A DNA stretch of 14,040 nt from an uncultured Flavobacteriales bacterium (GTDB taxonomy: Bacteria; Bacteroidota; Bacteroidia; Flavobacteriales; Crocinitomicaceae). The notes under the pieces were generated by a model, which saw only the letters and a program-made list of their open reading frames with translations, had not been told where the DNA came from and made no database searches. Of this stretch, positions 1-7,490 are shown piece by piece (within the stretch, counting starts at the first letter, position 1; the number at the start of each line of letters is the position of its first letter). A program made the position numbers and the translations under genes. The stretch lies in the NCBI GenBank assembly GCA_946478775.1, contig CAMLDR010000111.1, positions 1-14,040 of the forward strand, given 5' to 3'.

Positions 1-22
1 ATGAATTTTTGTTTTGGTTTCT

Positions 23-30
23 TATTTTTG
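23..30 (+). promoter_or_regulatory. Possible -7 promoter element before tamL
   Basis: TATTTTTG matches the Bacteroidetes -7 consensus TAnnTTTG at every fixed position. The expected -33 TTG would lie left of the window or in the T-rich first 10 bases, so it cannot be checked. If real, transcription would start around 34-37, at or just before the ATG at 36. The surrounding DNA is T-rich, so a chance match is quite possible. Confidence 0.3.
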
Positions 31-35
31 TCTAT

Positions 36-2909
36 ATGTTGAGGGGATTGGAACAGCTTAAAGGAAAGCACTTATTCGTATTTTTTACGTTGGCCTTTGT
101 TGTTCAGGGTTGTTTGTCTACAAAATTAGTCCCCGATGGGAAGCACTTGCTCAAAAAAAACAAGTTTAAGGTTGAAGGTGACAGGATCAGTACTTCCGAA
201 GTGGAAGATGTCTTAAAACAAAAACCGAATGTGAGAGTATTGGGCGTACCGGTTCGATTGAAGTTGTATAATTCCATTGACAGTGTGAAAACGGAAAAGG
301 GAAGAATTCGCAAATTGAACCGCCTGAACAAAAAGAATGTCAAGAAGACCAATCGAGAGATCCGCATCAACGAAAAAAGAAGGCAGCGGGCCATCAGAAG
401 AGGAGACCCGGATTATATTTACAAGAAGATCAAACTTCGCGACACGCTGGATCCGAATTCGACACTAAGGCAATTGATCAAGTACAAATTCGGTGAAGCT
501 CCGGTGATTGCCGATACCGGTGCCATGTCGCGTTCGCAGACACAGGTTCAGGCTTACATGCATTCAAAAGGATATTTCTATGCGGAAGTAAACAGCCACT
601 TCGATACCATTCATCGGATGATGAATAAGAATAAGACGAAGAAAAAAGTAATCGCCAACTATGAAATTAAAACCGGTATCCGTTATTACATCGATACGGT
701 TAAACTGATCTGTAAAAATCCGGCTATAAGTGGAGAGTTTATTCGCTTCCTGGAGAAAGAATCGGATAAGAATGGTTTGAATTCCGATTACAAAGCAAGT
801 TTGATTGATAAAAAAGGGATTAATCTGCCCTTCGATGCCGATAAGTTTGGGCAATACCGGGGAGAGTTGGCTATCTATATGCGGGACCGAACCTATTACG
901 GTTTCTCAGAATCGAATGTAACCTACAAAGCAGATACTTCAAGGGTAACCAATTCAAGGGACAAAGAATTGAAAATGACCTTCACGATCGTGATCGGGGA
1001 TCGGGTGATTCCCAATGAAAACGATCCCAACTCCGTGAAATACATTCCCCATGTTTCTACCAAAATAGACGGGGTTTTCTTCCATTTTTCTGATACTAGC
1101 CGTTTCAGTGGTAATTTCAAACAAACAGTTGCTGATAAGGGACTCGAAATGAAAGAAAACAACTTTTTGATATCACTTGATTCCCTGGTGTATAAAAAGG
1201 TGAAGAAAAGAGTAGAAGATCCGGCCACGAAGGATTTGGGATTGCCCAGAAGTAAGCGGGTTTACTTAAAAAGCCAGGTGAAACATAAGTTGTTTGGCGG
1301 AATGAAAGACAGTATTGATTACGACCCGCATCGAATAGCGTCATTCTATTACAATGAGCAGCCTTTTGTCAGTCCCACATTGATCGAAGCCCAGAATTAC
1401 CTGGAAAATGAGAATTATTACAAGGAGTACTACCTGGAACGTTCATTCACGCGCCTTGTACAGTTGAACCTGTTCTCCGTCATCAAACCTGAATTGGTGG
1501 AAACCTACCCGGGAAGCGGGATCATTCGTGTTCATTATTACCTGGTTCCTTCCACCAAACAAAGTTTCAGTTTTGAGCCACGTGCAAAGAACTCCAATGG
1601 GTTCCTCGGGTTGAGCGCATCTCTGAATTATACCAATAAGAACATTTTTAGGACGGGAACGAATTTCATTTTCTCCCTCTCTGGCGGTTTTGAATCCAAT
1701 CCAAGTGTATTCAGTACGGACGATAAAGGAAATAAGATTAAAACGCAGGGAAGAAGTTTCAATACCTTTGAATTCGGGCCTTCTGCCAAATTGGATATTC
1801 CGGGCTTATTCCCTTTTGGAGTAACCGTCCTTGGGAAGAGACAACGTCCGCGTACGGAACTTTCCGCAGCTTACAATTACCAGAAGCGGCCTGATTTTGC
1901 CAGAAGTGTTTTGCAGTTTAACTACCTCTATAAATTCCTTGTGGGAGATGGGAAAACACAATCCGTATCCTTTGGTCTTCCGGGAGCATCCGTAATTAAA
2001 TATGTCTCCCTGAACCCCCAGCCGGAATTTGAAGCAAAGATTAACCTGCTCAATGATTTGTTCCTGAAAAATGCGTACCGAGATCAGTTTATCTGGGAGG
2101 ATTTCAAATTGACGTATGATTTTGACAATGCTCAGAAAACCCGGAGAAAATTCCCGAAACTGCGCCTGACTTATTCCGGAAGTTTCTCCATTGCCGGGAA
2201 TCTCTTAAATGCAATCACCTCGGTAAATCCGAATTACGATACACTAGGGCACAAATTATTCTTCGGTGTGCCGTATTCACAGTTTTCCGTTATAGACAAT
2301 AAAGTGGTAGCTTATTTTAAAACAGGGAAAAACAGCCTCATTGCCTTTAGAACCATGGCCGGAATAGGTTTCCCTATGAAGAATTCACCTACATCGCTTC
2401 CTTACGACTACTCGTTTTTTGCCGGTGGGTCGAATGACAACAGAGGCTGGGCAGCAAGAACTCTTGGGCCCGGAGCCTATCAGGGATTACTCGACCCGAA
2501 CTTAATTGCAACCCAAATCGGGGATATCCGGTTCAATGCTTCCCTGGAGTATCGTTTTGGTGCAGGTGGAATTTTGAATCACGCAATCTTTGTGGATGCA
2601 GGGAATATTTGGACACGCAACAACGATGTGAACAGACCGGGCGGACAGATCTCTGCACGGTTGATGAAAGAACTGGGGATTTCAGTTGGGTATGGAATCC
2701 GCTTTGATTTTAATTACTTCGTACTTCGCTTTGATTTGGGGCTTCCCATCCACGATCCCGGCTTTCCCGAAGGCGAACGCTGGATCTTTTCGAAAAAACC
2801 GCAATTTAACAGTCTGGCAGAACAAGTTTACGGGCCTGACTACCGGGATGATATTCCTAATAACCTCTATCAATTGCGTTTGAATTTCGGTATTGGTTTC
2901 CCGTTCTAA
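36..2909 (+). CDS. tamL: TamL-type BamA-family outer-membrane protein, lipid-anchored
   Basis: This is a large BamA/TamA-family (Omp85) protein. The N-terminus MLRGLEQLKGKHLFVFF followed by a hydrophobic run and VVQGC reads as a lipoprotein signal with acylated Cys26, which is the mark of TamL in Bacteroidetes. TamL replaces TamA and works with TamB in outer-membrane assembly. After the signal come POTRA-like segments (YMHSKGYFYAEV is typical of TamL POTRA repeats) and a lysine/arginine-rich stretch near residues 70-135. The C-terminal third is a beta-barrel whose GGSNDNRGW (about residues 797-805) corresponds to the conserved barrel-lumen VRGY/F motif. The protein ends in Phe (GIGFPF), as outer-membrane barrels do. 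At 957 residues it is somewhat longer than typical TamL as I recall it. The reading frame is open back to a TTG at 9. I prefer the ATG at 36; a TTG at 48 would also give a good signal peptide. No tamB gene is in the window. Family call is firm; the TamL rather than BamA assignment rests on the lipobox. Confidence 0.87.
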   Translation: MLRGLEQLKGKHLFVFFTLAFVVQGCLSTKLVPDGKHLLKKNKFKVEGDRISTSEVEDVLKQKPNVRVLGVPVRLKLYNSIDSVKTEKGRIRKLNRLNKKNVKKTNREIRINEKRRQRAIRRGDPDYIYKKIKLRDTLDPNSTLRQLIKYKFGEAPVIADTGAMSRSQTQVQAYMHSKGYFYAEVNSHFDTIHRMMNKNKTKKKVIANYEIKTGIRYYIDTVKLICKNPAISGEFIRFLEKESDKNGLNSDYKASLIDKKGINLPFDADKFGQYRGELAIYMRDRTYYGFSESNVTYKADTSRVTNSRDKELKMTFTIVIGDRVIPNENDPNSVKYIPHVSTKIDGVFFHFSDTSRFSGNFKQTVADKGLEMKENNFLISLDSLVYKKVKKRVEDPATKDLGLPRSKRVYLKSQVKHKLFGGMKDSIDYDPHRIASFYYNEQPFVSPTLIEAQNYLENENYYKEYYLERSFTRLVQLNLFSVIKPELVETYPGSGIIRVHYYLVPSTKQSFSFEPRAKNSNGFLGLSASLNYTNKNIFRTGTNFIFSLSGGFESNPSVFSTDDKGNKIKTQGRSFNTFEFGPSAKLDIPGLFPFGVTVLGKRQRPRTELSAAYNYQKRPDFARSVLQFNYLYKFLVGDGKTQSVSFGLPGASVIKYVSLNPQPEFEAKINLLNDLFLKNAYRDQFIWEDFKLTYDFDNAQKTRRKFPKLRLTYSGSFSIAGNLLNAITSVNPNYDTLGHKLFFGVPYSQFSVIDNKVVAYFKTGKNSLIAFRTMAGIGFPMKNSPTSLPYDYSFFAGGSNDNRGWAARTLGPGAYQGLLDPNLIATQIGDIRFNASLEYRFGAGGILNHAIFVDAGNIWTRNNDVNRPGGQISARLMKELGISVGYGIRFDFNYFVLRFDLGLPIHDPGFPEGERWIFSKKPQFNSLAEQVYGPDYRDDIPNNLYQLRLNFGIGFPF

Positions 2910-2960
2910 TAGTTTACGGCCTCTCATTCGTGTGTATTTTAAGTCGGGTAGTTCAGTATG

Positions 2961-3061
2961 TTCTGCGGGAAAAAGAAAAGAGTTGCATCCGTCGCGGCGA
3001 AGTGTAGATCAAGTTAGCATAGAATAAACCGCTGCGCTTATCTGCTTACTTCTGCGGGAAA
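2961..3061 (+). repeat. Spaced direct repeat TTCTGCGGGAAA in the tamL-fbaA spacer
   Basis: The 236-base spacer contains the 12-mer TTCTGCGGGAAA at 2961-2972 and again at 3050-3061, both followed by an A-rich run. The DNA between has no credible ORF. From memory, words like this recur in Bacteroidetes intergenic DNA, so it may be a copy of a dispersed noncoding repeat rather than a local operator. No terminator with a clear stem and T-run is visible after tamL. Confidence 0.5.
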
Positions 3062-3116
3062 TAAAAATGATCAGACAATATTCTTCTTTGAAAGGATGTT
3101 ATTCAACGCATTTCAT

Positions 3117-3124
3117 TACTTTTA
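3117..3124 (+). promoter_or_regulatory. Possible -7 element of the fbaA-accD promoter
   Basis: TACTTTTA matches TAnnTTTG except for the final base, and is followed by CACC exactly as in the better match upstream of rpsO (TATCTTTGCACC). It lies 21 bases before the fbaA ATG, a sensible position. The nearest upstream TTG (3088-3090) is 26 bases away, too far for an ideal -33 box. Confidence 0.4.
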
Positions 3125-3145
3125 CACCCCAAATAATGACTAAAA

Positions 3146-4219
3146 ATGGCTTATTCAATTAAACCCGGAGTTGCCTCTGGAGATGAAGTTCAGGAAATTT
3201 TCCGCTATGCGAAAGAAAAAGGATTTGCACTTCCGGCTGTAAACGTTACCAGTACCTCTACTGTAAATGCAGTGATGGAAACTGCTGCGAAGTTAAATGC
3301 TCCGGTGATCATTCAATTTTCCAATGGCGGAGCGCATTTCTTTGCCGGAAAAGCATTGCCGAATAAAGACGAGCAGGCTGCTATTTTAGGAGGTATTTCC
3401 GGAGCGAAACACGTACATGCTTTAGCTGAAGCTTATGGTGTAACCGTGATCCTGCATACAGACCATTGCGCAAAAAACTTATTGCCATGGATGGACGGTT
3501 TATTAGCTGCCGGAGAACAATTCTATAAAGAAACCGGGAAACCATTATACTCTTCACATATGTTGGACCTTTCCGAAGAACCAATCGAAGAGAATATCGA
3601 AATTTGCAAAGAATATTTGGCTCGAATGAGTAAAATAGGAATGACCCTGGAAATTGAATTGGGAATTACAGGCGGAGAAGAAGACGGAGTAGATAACACA
3701 GATGTCGACTCGTCCAAATTATACACACAGCCCGAAGAAGTTGCATACGCATACGAAGAACTGATGAAAATAAGTCCGCGTTTCACGATTGCAGCTGCAT
3801 TTGGGAATGTCCACGGAGTTTACAAACCCGGAAACGTAAAGCTGACACCGAAGATTTTGTTGAACTCTCAAAAATTTGTTCAGGAAAAGTTCCATACAGG
3901 ACACAATCCGGTTGATTTTGTATTCCACGGAGGTTCCGGTTCAACGGTTGAAGAAATCCGGGAAGCAATTGGCTATGGAGTGATCAAAATGAACCTGGAT
4001 ACGGACCTTCAGTTTGCATTTACAGAAGGTGTGCGTGATTATGTTTCTTCCAAAATCGATTACCTGAGAACACAGATAGGTAATCCGGATGGAGATGACG
4101 TTCCGAATAAAAAATACTACGATCCGAGAAAATGGCTCCGTGAAGGTGAATTAACCTTTGTGAAACGTTTGGAGCAATCCTTTTCCGATTTGAATAATAT
4201 TAATACATTGAATAAATAA
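3146..4219 (+). CDS. fbaA: Class II fructose-bisphosphate aldolase
   Basis: Zinc-dependent aldolase that reversibly cleaves fructose 1,6-bisphosphate into glyceraldehyde 3-phosphate and dihydroxyacetone phosphate in cytoplasmic glycolysis and gluconeogenesis. At 357 residues it matches the class II-A (Escherichia coli FbaA-like) form. Visible active-site residues are the HTDH motif with catalytic Asp106 and zinc ligand His107, the second-sphere Glu171 (LEIELGI), His223 (NVHG) and His261 (FHGGSGS). The FHGGSGS and KMNLDTD (281-287) segments form the phosphate and sodium-binding loops in the family. The start ATG follows a plausible -7 element. The gene is followed after only 9 bases by accD on the same strand, so the two are probably cotranscribed. 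All key residues are present; nothing suggests decay. Confidence 0.97.
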   Translation: MAYSIKPGVASGDEVQEIFRYAKEKGFALPAVNVTSTSTVNAVMETAAKLNAPVIIQFSNGGAHFFAGKALPNKDEQAAILGGISGAKHVHALAEAYGVTVILHTDHCAKNLLPWMDGLLAAGEQFYKETGKPLYSSHMLDLSEEPIEENIEICKEYLARMSKIGMTLEIELGITGGEEDGVDNTDVDSSKLYTQPEEVAYAYEELMKISPRFTIAAAFGNVHGVYKPGNVKLTPKILLNSQKFVQEKFHTGHNPVDFVFHGGSGSTVEEIREAIGYGVIKMNLDTDLQFAFTEGVRDYVSSKIDYLRTQIGNPDGDDVPNKKYYDPRKWLREGELTFVKRLEQSFSDLNNINTLNK

Positions 4220-4228
4220 CACCCCGAT

Positions 4229-5074
4229 ATGAGTTGGTTTAAACGTTCCAAAGAAGGTATTACTACCTCTACGAAAGATAAAAAAGAAACTCCGGAAGGA
4301 TTGTGGAGCAAATGTTCTCGCTGTAAAACCGTATTTACAGCCGGAGATTTGGAAAAGAATATGTGGGTTTGTGACCGGTGTTCACACCACGAAAGAATTG
4401 GTTCCGAACAATACTTCCACATTCTTTTTGATGAAGGAAAATATACCGAAATCAATGAGAAAGTAACTTCCGGTGACCCATTGGAATTTGTGGATACAAA
4501 GAAATACACGGACCGAATCAAATCTACCCAAAAAGCAACCGGATTGAAAGACGCGATCCGAACTGCTTATGGAGATATGCATGGTGAGCCGTTTGTGGTT
4601 GCAGCAATGGATTTTGCATTCGTTGGCGGATCAATGGGATCCGTAATGGGAGAAAAAATAGCACGTGCGATCGACAAAGCAATTGAAATGAAAGCACCTT
4701 TTATGATCATTTCAAAATCCGGTGGAGCCCGTATGATGGAGGCTGGATTCTCTTTGATGCAAATGGCAAAAGTTTCAGGTAAGCTAGGCCAGCTGTCCAA
4801 TCATAAACTACCTTACATTTCTTATTTGACAGATCCTACAACAGGAGGAGTTACAGCCTCTTTCGCTATGCTGGGAGATATCAATATTGCAGAACCGGAA
4901 GCGTTGATCGCATTTGCCGGACCACGTGTAGTAAAAGAAACTATTGGCCGGGATCTTCCGGATGGTTTCCAGACTTCCGAATTCGTTTTGGAGCACGGAT
5001 TCCTGGATTACATCGTTAATCGAACAGAATTAAAAGAAAAGTTAGGGCATTCCCTGAAACTTTTCAGATCATAA
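4229..5074 (+). CDS. accD: Acetyl-CoA carboxylase carboxyltransferase subunit beta
   Basis: Beta subunit of the acetyl-CoA carboxylase carboxyltransferase, which with AccA moves the carboxyl group from biotin-BCCP to acetyl-CoA to make malonyl-CoA for fatty acid synthesis. The N-terminus carries the diagnostic four-cysteine zinc ribbon (Cys29, Cys32, Cys48, Cys51, in CSRC and CDRC). The crotonase-fold core shows the glycine-rich FVGGSMGSVMGEKI, SKSGGARMMEAG and PTTGGVTASFAMLGD segments that form the oxyanion and CoA-binding site. At 281 residues it is a usual length. Start ATG lies 9 bases after the fbaA stop. An intrinsic terminator begins 6 bases after the stop, closing a two-gene unit. accA is not in the window. 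Confidence 0.97.
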   Translation: MSWFKRSKEGITTSTKDKKETPEGLWSKCSRCKTVFTAGDLEKNMWVCDRCSHHERIGSEQYFHILFDEGKYTEINEKVTSGDPLEFVDTKKYTDRIKSTQKATGLKDAIRTAYGDMHGEPFVVAAMDFAFVGGSMGSVMGEKIARAIDKAIEMKAPFMIISKSGGARMMEAGFSLMQMAKVSGKLGQLSNHKLPYISYLTDPTTGGVTASFAMLGDINIAEPEALIAFAGPRVVKETIGRDLPDGFQTSEFVLEHGFLDYIVNRTELKEKLGHSLKLFRS

Positions 5075-5080
5075 TGACGT

Positions 5081-5115
5081 AAAGTCCCTTTAGCCCTGCT
5101 AAGGGGACTTTTTTT
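5081..5115 (+). terminator. Intrinsic terminator after accD
   Basis: Left arm 5081-5093 (AAAGTCCCTTTAG) pairs with 5099-5111 (CTAAGGGGACTTT) over 13 bp with one G-U pair and a five-base loop CCCTG. A run of seven T follows at 5109-5115. The A-rich left end makes it potentially bidirectional, but no minus-strand gene ends here. Confidence 0.92.
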
Positions 5116-5118
5116 GAT

Positions 5119-5676
5119 ATGAAGATACTGACAGAAGCTGATTTTCTAATTTCAAAGTGGGGTGGTGGGATTACTACTCAGCTTTTTATTTCTCCTGAAG
5201 GAGCAACACTTGAAGACCGTGATTTTGATTGGAGAATCAGTTCTGCAACTGTAGAAACAGAAGAATCCGATTTTACTCTTTTCGAAGGCTACGAGCGTAT
5301 CCTGATTCCTCTGAAAGGAAAACTGGAAATGGAACACCAAACTCCCAATGGCGTCATTCAGCAAAATGTAGATGAATTCGAATTGGCCCGATTCAGCGGT
5401 TCATGGCCTACAAAAGGAGTAGGAAAACTCACGGATTTCAACGTCATCTTCAGGCCCAATTACCATCCGAAAGTACATGTGACTCATTTTGCAGAAGATA
5501 CAACCATCATTACAGAAGAATCGGTCGGTCTTTTATTTCTCCGGGAAGGGGCATGCCGCGTGGATGGAAAGTCAATTCAGGCTCCGGCTGTTTTATTAAA
5601 CGATCACCAAACAACGGAAATTTCCTATGCTGCAGGTTCACGGGTGATTTCCCTGGAAATGGATTTAGTAGGTTGA
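5119..5676 (+). CDS. HutD/Ves-family cupin-like protein
   Basis: A 185-residue protein resembling the HutD/Ves family (PF05962), small beta-barrel proteins found beside histidine-utilisation genes in some bacteria; their biochemical activity is not settled. Family signs are the N-terminal SKWGGGITTQLFISPEG (compare the family's W-x-GG-x-T opening), FDWRISSATVE, a central ERILIPLKGKLEM strand pair, and FNVIFRP. No signal peptide, so cytoplasmic. The ATG at 5119 fits the family N-terminus well, yet it begins 3 bases after the accD terminator T-run, so its promoter must lie inside accD or it depends on read-through. No hut genes are near, so a role in histidine catabolism is not supported by context. 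A weak GCAGATCTGC-plus-T element follows but is not a convincing terminator. Confidence 0.82.
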   Translation: MKILTEADFLISKWGGGITTQLFISPEGATLEDRDFDWRISSATVETEESDFTLFEGYERILIPLKGKLEMEHQTPNGVIQQNVDEFELARFSGSWPTKGVGKLTDFNVIFRPNYHPKVHVTHFAEDTTIITEESVGLLFLREGACRVDGKSIQAPAVLLNDHQTTEISYAAGSRVISLEMDLVG

Positions 5677-5871
5677 TTTCCTGAATATTTGCAGATCTGC
5701 TGTTTTTGAAACGATTATTTAAGCCAGATTTCATTGGGAATTCATTATTCGTTGAAATAGCTTGAATATTCATTTGTTCAGAAAATATTTTCATCAGGAG
5801 CCTTAAGATATACTTGAAAATGATATATTCGTTCAACTGAAAACTAATGACAGAACTAAAGACGCATTACC

Positions 5872-6792
5872 TTGAACAAATTAATTAGCATATTCACTTT
5901 TATATTTTTGCTCACCAATACGGGGTGGACTGCAAAAGTTAGCGAAGCAGATACGTTGAATAAACTGGATGCTTACGGAAAACGAACGGGGTATTGGGTA
6001 GTTGATGAGGAAAACGATGCCACTTCACTTGAAAGCAGATCCAAAAGAAAAGAAGGAAGATATATTAAAGGACGTAAGTTCGGAGCATGGATTTGCTATT
6101 ATCCGGATGGAAAAACTCCGCGTCTGATAGGTGAATATTTAGATAACAGACCGGGAGGAGCTTATTTTCGTTTCGATAAAAAAGGCGAATTGCTTCAGGC
6201 AAGCACTGTTCCCGGAAAAATTACACAATCTCAAAACCTGGAAGTCCACAACGGGTTATTCAATTGCCGCATGATGTTTCACAACCGAGAAATGGTTGCC
6301 GGACAGGTCTTCTTTGCAAAACGTGCATTCAGTGTTCCATTCTCCTATCAATTTTGGGTAGAAGAGTCTTTGAACCAAAATCAATCAAAAAATGCTCGCG
6401 TGAATTTTGCGTGGTTGTCACAGAATTATCCACAATTGTATTCTACTTATTTAAGTGTAAGAACACCTCATAAAGTAAGTGTGGAGAATCCGGAGATTCA
6501 AAATGTAGTAAGCAAAATTGAGAAAATTCAGGATTCCAACACCAATGCGCCTGTTCGGAACTCTGTCATGAATGCACCGTTCATTCATACTCCACGAGTA
6601 GCAAAAGGTGCTGTTTTTCAGCCTAATGGGTTTAATAAATTGTACACCGTTTCAGATGAGATCTGGATTGACGGCCAATTTAAGAACGGCCAGCTGAAAG
6701 ATGGAAAAGTCTTCGTCTATGACCGCGATGGGGTCTTACTGAAAGTCCGCATTTTCAAAGACGGGCTCTACGTGTCCGATGGAGGTCTTTAA
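5872..6792 (+). CDS. Exported protein with MORN-like motifs, unknown function
   Basis: A 306-residue hypothetical protein. The first 21 residues (MNKLISIFTFIFLLTNTGWT then Ala) form a good Sec signal peptide, so it is probably periplasmic or secreted. Residues about 34-110 contain MORN/YwqK-like sheet motifs: GKRTGYW, EGRYIKGRKFGAW, YYPDGK, GEYLDNRPGGAYFRF. A similar motif closes the protein at about 262-306 (DGQFKNGQLKDGKVFVYDRDG). The middle is not recognised. The start is TTG: the only upstream in-frame codons before a TAA at 5857-5859 include no ATG or GTG, and the signal peptide starts right at the TTG. The ATG at 5847 is in another frame. It overlaps the next gene by 14 bases, suggesting coupled translation. 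The 195 bases upstream hold no clear promoter. The motif resemblance does not identify a function. Confidence 0.8.
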   Translation: MNKLISIFTFIFLLTNTGWTAKVSEADTLNKLDAYGKRTGYWVVDEENDATSLESRSKRKEGRYIKGRKFGAWICYYPDGKTPRLIGEYLDNRPGGAYFRFDKKGELLQASTVPGKITQSQNLEVHNGLFNCRMMFHNREMVAGQVFFAKRAFSVPFSYQFWVEESLNQNQSKNARVNFAWLSQNYPQLYSTYLSVRTPHKVSVENPEIQNVVSKIEKIQDSNTNAPVRNSVMNAPFIHTPRVAKGAVFQPNGFNKLYTVSDEIWIDGQFKNGQLKDGKVFVYDRDGVLLKVRIFKDGLYVSDGGL

Positions 6793-7273
6793 AGGCTATT
6801 TATCCTTAATCATTTTTACCTGCGGATGGTTTTCCGCGTCTTATTCACAAAATACGGTAAGTCATTTATTCCCGCGAAACAACACACTTTATGTGTCGGC
6901 CGGATATTTGGGAGGGAAACGCATTGTTTCCGGAATCCAGGTAAAAGCAAAAGATTCAACCAATCAGGAAATTCAGGTGAAAATGGAACTTCTCAAAGAT
7001 TGGGTTCCTTCCGATTCGGCAACATTCATTTTGTTTTTGGATACTTCAAAACAAGAGTTCATCTCCCTCGATGGAAGGAAATACGAAGCCATTCACTACC
7101 GGTCCGAAGATTCCCAAGTCCAAATCAATTTCGGTAAACCGGAAGAATTCACTTATTATGTCAAAGGAGGAACGGAAAAGCATTCAGCCTGGAATAGTAA
7201 CTATGCTGTTGTTCATTATTCCAATCGGTTGAAGAAATACAACCGTGTCCTGAAGATGTATTATGAAAAGTAA
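6779..7273 (+). CDS. Small exported protein, unknown function
   Basis: A 164-residue protein I do not recognise. Residues 1-24 (MEVFKGYLSLIIFTCGWFSA, SYSQ) look like a Sec signal peptide with cleavage after SYSQ, placing it outside the cytoplasm. The rest alternates short hydrophobic and polar stretches typical of a beta-rich domain, with many tyrosines in the last third and no cysteine after the signal. The start ATG lies inside the last codons of the preceding gene (14-base overlap, different frame), so the two are almost certainly one transcriptional unit and may work together. Downstream is a 217-base spacer that ends in the rpsO promoter. Confidence 0.75.
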   Translation: MEVFKGYLSLIIFTCGWFSASYSQNTVSHLFPRNNTLYVSAGYLGGKRIVSGIQVKAKDSTNQEIQVKMELLKDWVPSDSATFILFLDTSKQEFISLDGRKYEAIHYRSEDSQVQINFGKPEEFTYYVKGGTEKHSAWNSNYAVVHYSNRLKKYNRVLKMYYEK

Positions 7274-7286
7274 ATGTTACTTCAAC

Positions 7287-7317
7287 TCCGCTGCACCTAT
7301 GCTAAAGCTACAGCGGA
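7287..7317 (+). repeat. Inverted repeat after the small exported-protein gene
   Basis: TCCGCTG (7287-7293) and CAGCGGA (7311-7317) form a perfect 7-bp stem around a 17-base loop. It lies 14 bases after the stop at 7273, but no T-run follows, so it is not a classical terminator. It may stabilise the 3' end or belong to a dispersed repeat. Confidence 0.4.
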
Positions 7318-7361
7318 AGCATTCAGTCACCGGATTTTTGTGTTGTGCGGGTTATTAAAAG

Positions 7362-7385
7362 GACACTTAGCGAAGTCGAAGTGTC
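7362..7385. repeat. Dispersed palindromic repeat, copy 1 (before rpsO)
   Basis: GACACTT (7362-7368) and AAGTGTC (7379-7385) form a perfect 7-bp stem around a 10-base loop. The inner 20-mer CACTTAGCGAAGTCGAAGTG (7364-7383) recurs at 7779-7798 with one mismatch. Two copies within 420 bp flanking one gene indicate a dispersed element. Confidence 0.75.
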
Positions 7386-7390
7386 AACTA

Positions 7391-7421
7391 ATTCGTAATT
7401 CGGTATTCAAAATTCGTAATT
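7391..7421 (+). repeat. ATTCGTAATT direct repeat just upstream of the rpsO -7 box
   Basis: The 10-mer ATTCGTAATT occurs at 7391-7400 and 7412-7421, exactly 21 bases (two helical turns) apart, and the second copy ends six bases before the -7 element. It could be an operator or simply a low-complexity intergenic repeat. Confidence 0.45.
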
Positions 7422-7427
7422 AAGTGT

Positions 7428-7435
7428 TATCTTTG
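7428..7435 (+). promoter_or_regulatory. Probable -7 promoter element of rpsO
   Basis: TATCTTTG is a full match to the Bacteroidetes -7 consensus TAnnTTTG and is followed by CACC. It lies 55 bases before the rpsO ATG. No clean TTG is present at the -33 position; TTCG within the ATTCG repeats is the nearest. Confidence 0.6.
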
Positions 7436-7490
7436 CACCATAATTCCAAAAGTTGGGATTCTACATAATAATCATTCAAGTAATATTGGC

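Noticed and set aside
1..42. ATG at base 1 as the start of a short gene
   Set aside because: Stops after 13 codons and shows no coding features.
4117..4521. A 134-codon open frame on the minus strand across the fbaA-accD junction
   Set aside because: It is antisense to two certain genes, has no recognisable domain and shows composition typical of a shadow frame.
5695..5710. GCAGATCTGC followed by TGTTTTT as a terminator after the HutD-family gene
   Set aside because: The hairpin would have only three base pairs around a GATC loop, too weak for a terminator.
5847..5888. A 13-codon ATG frame overlapping the TTG start at 5872, a possible leader peptide
   Set aside because: Too short to judge, with no runs of a regulatory amino acid and no attenuator structure nearby.
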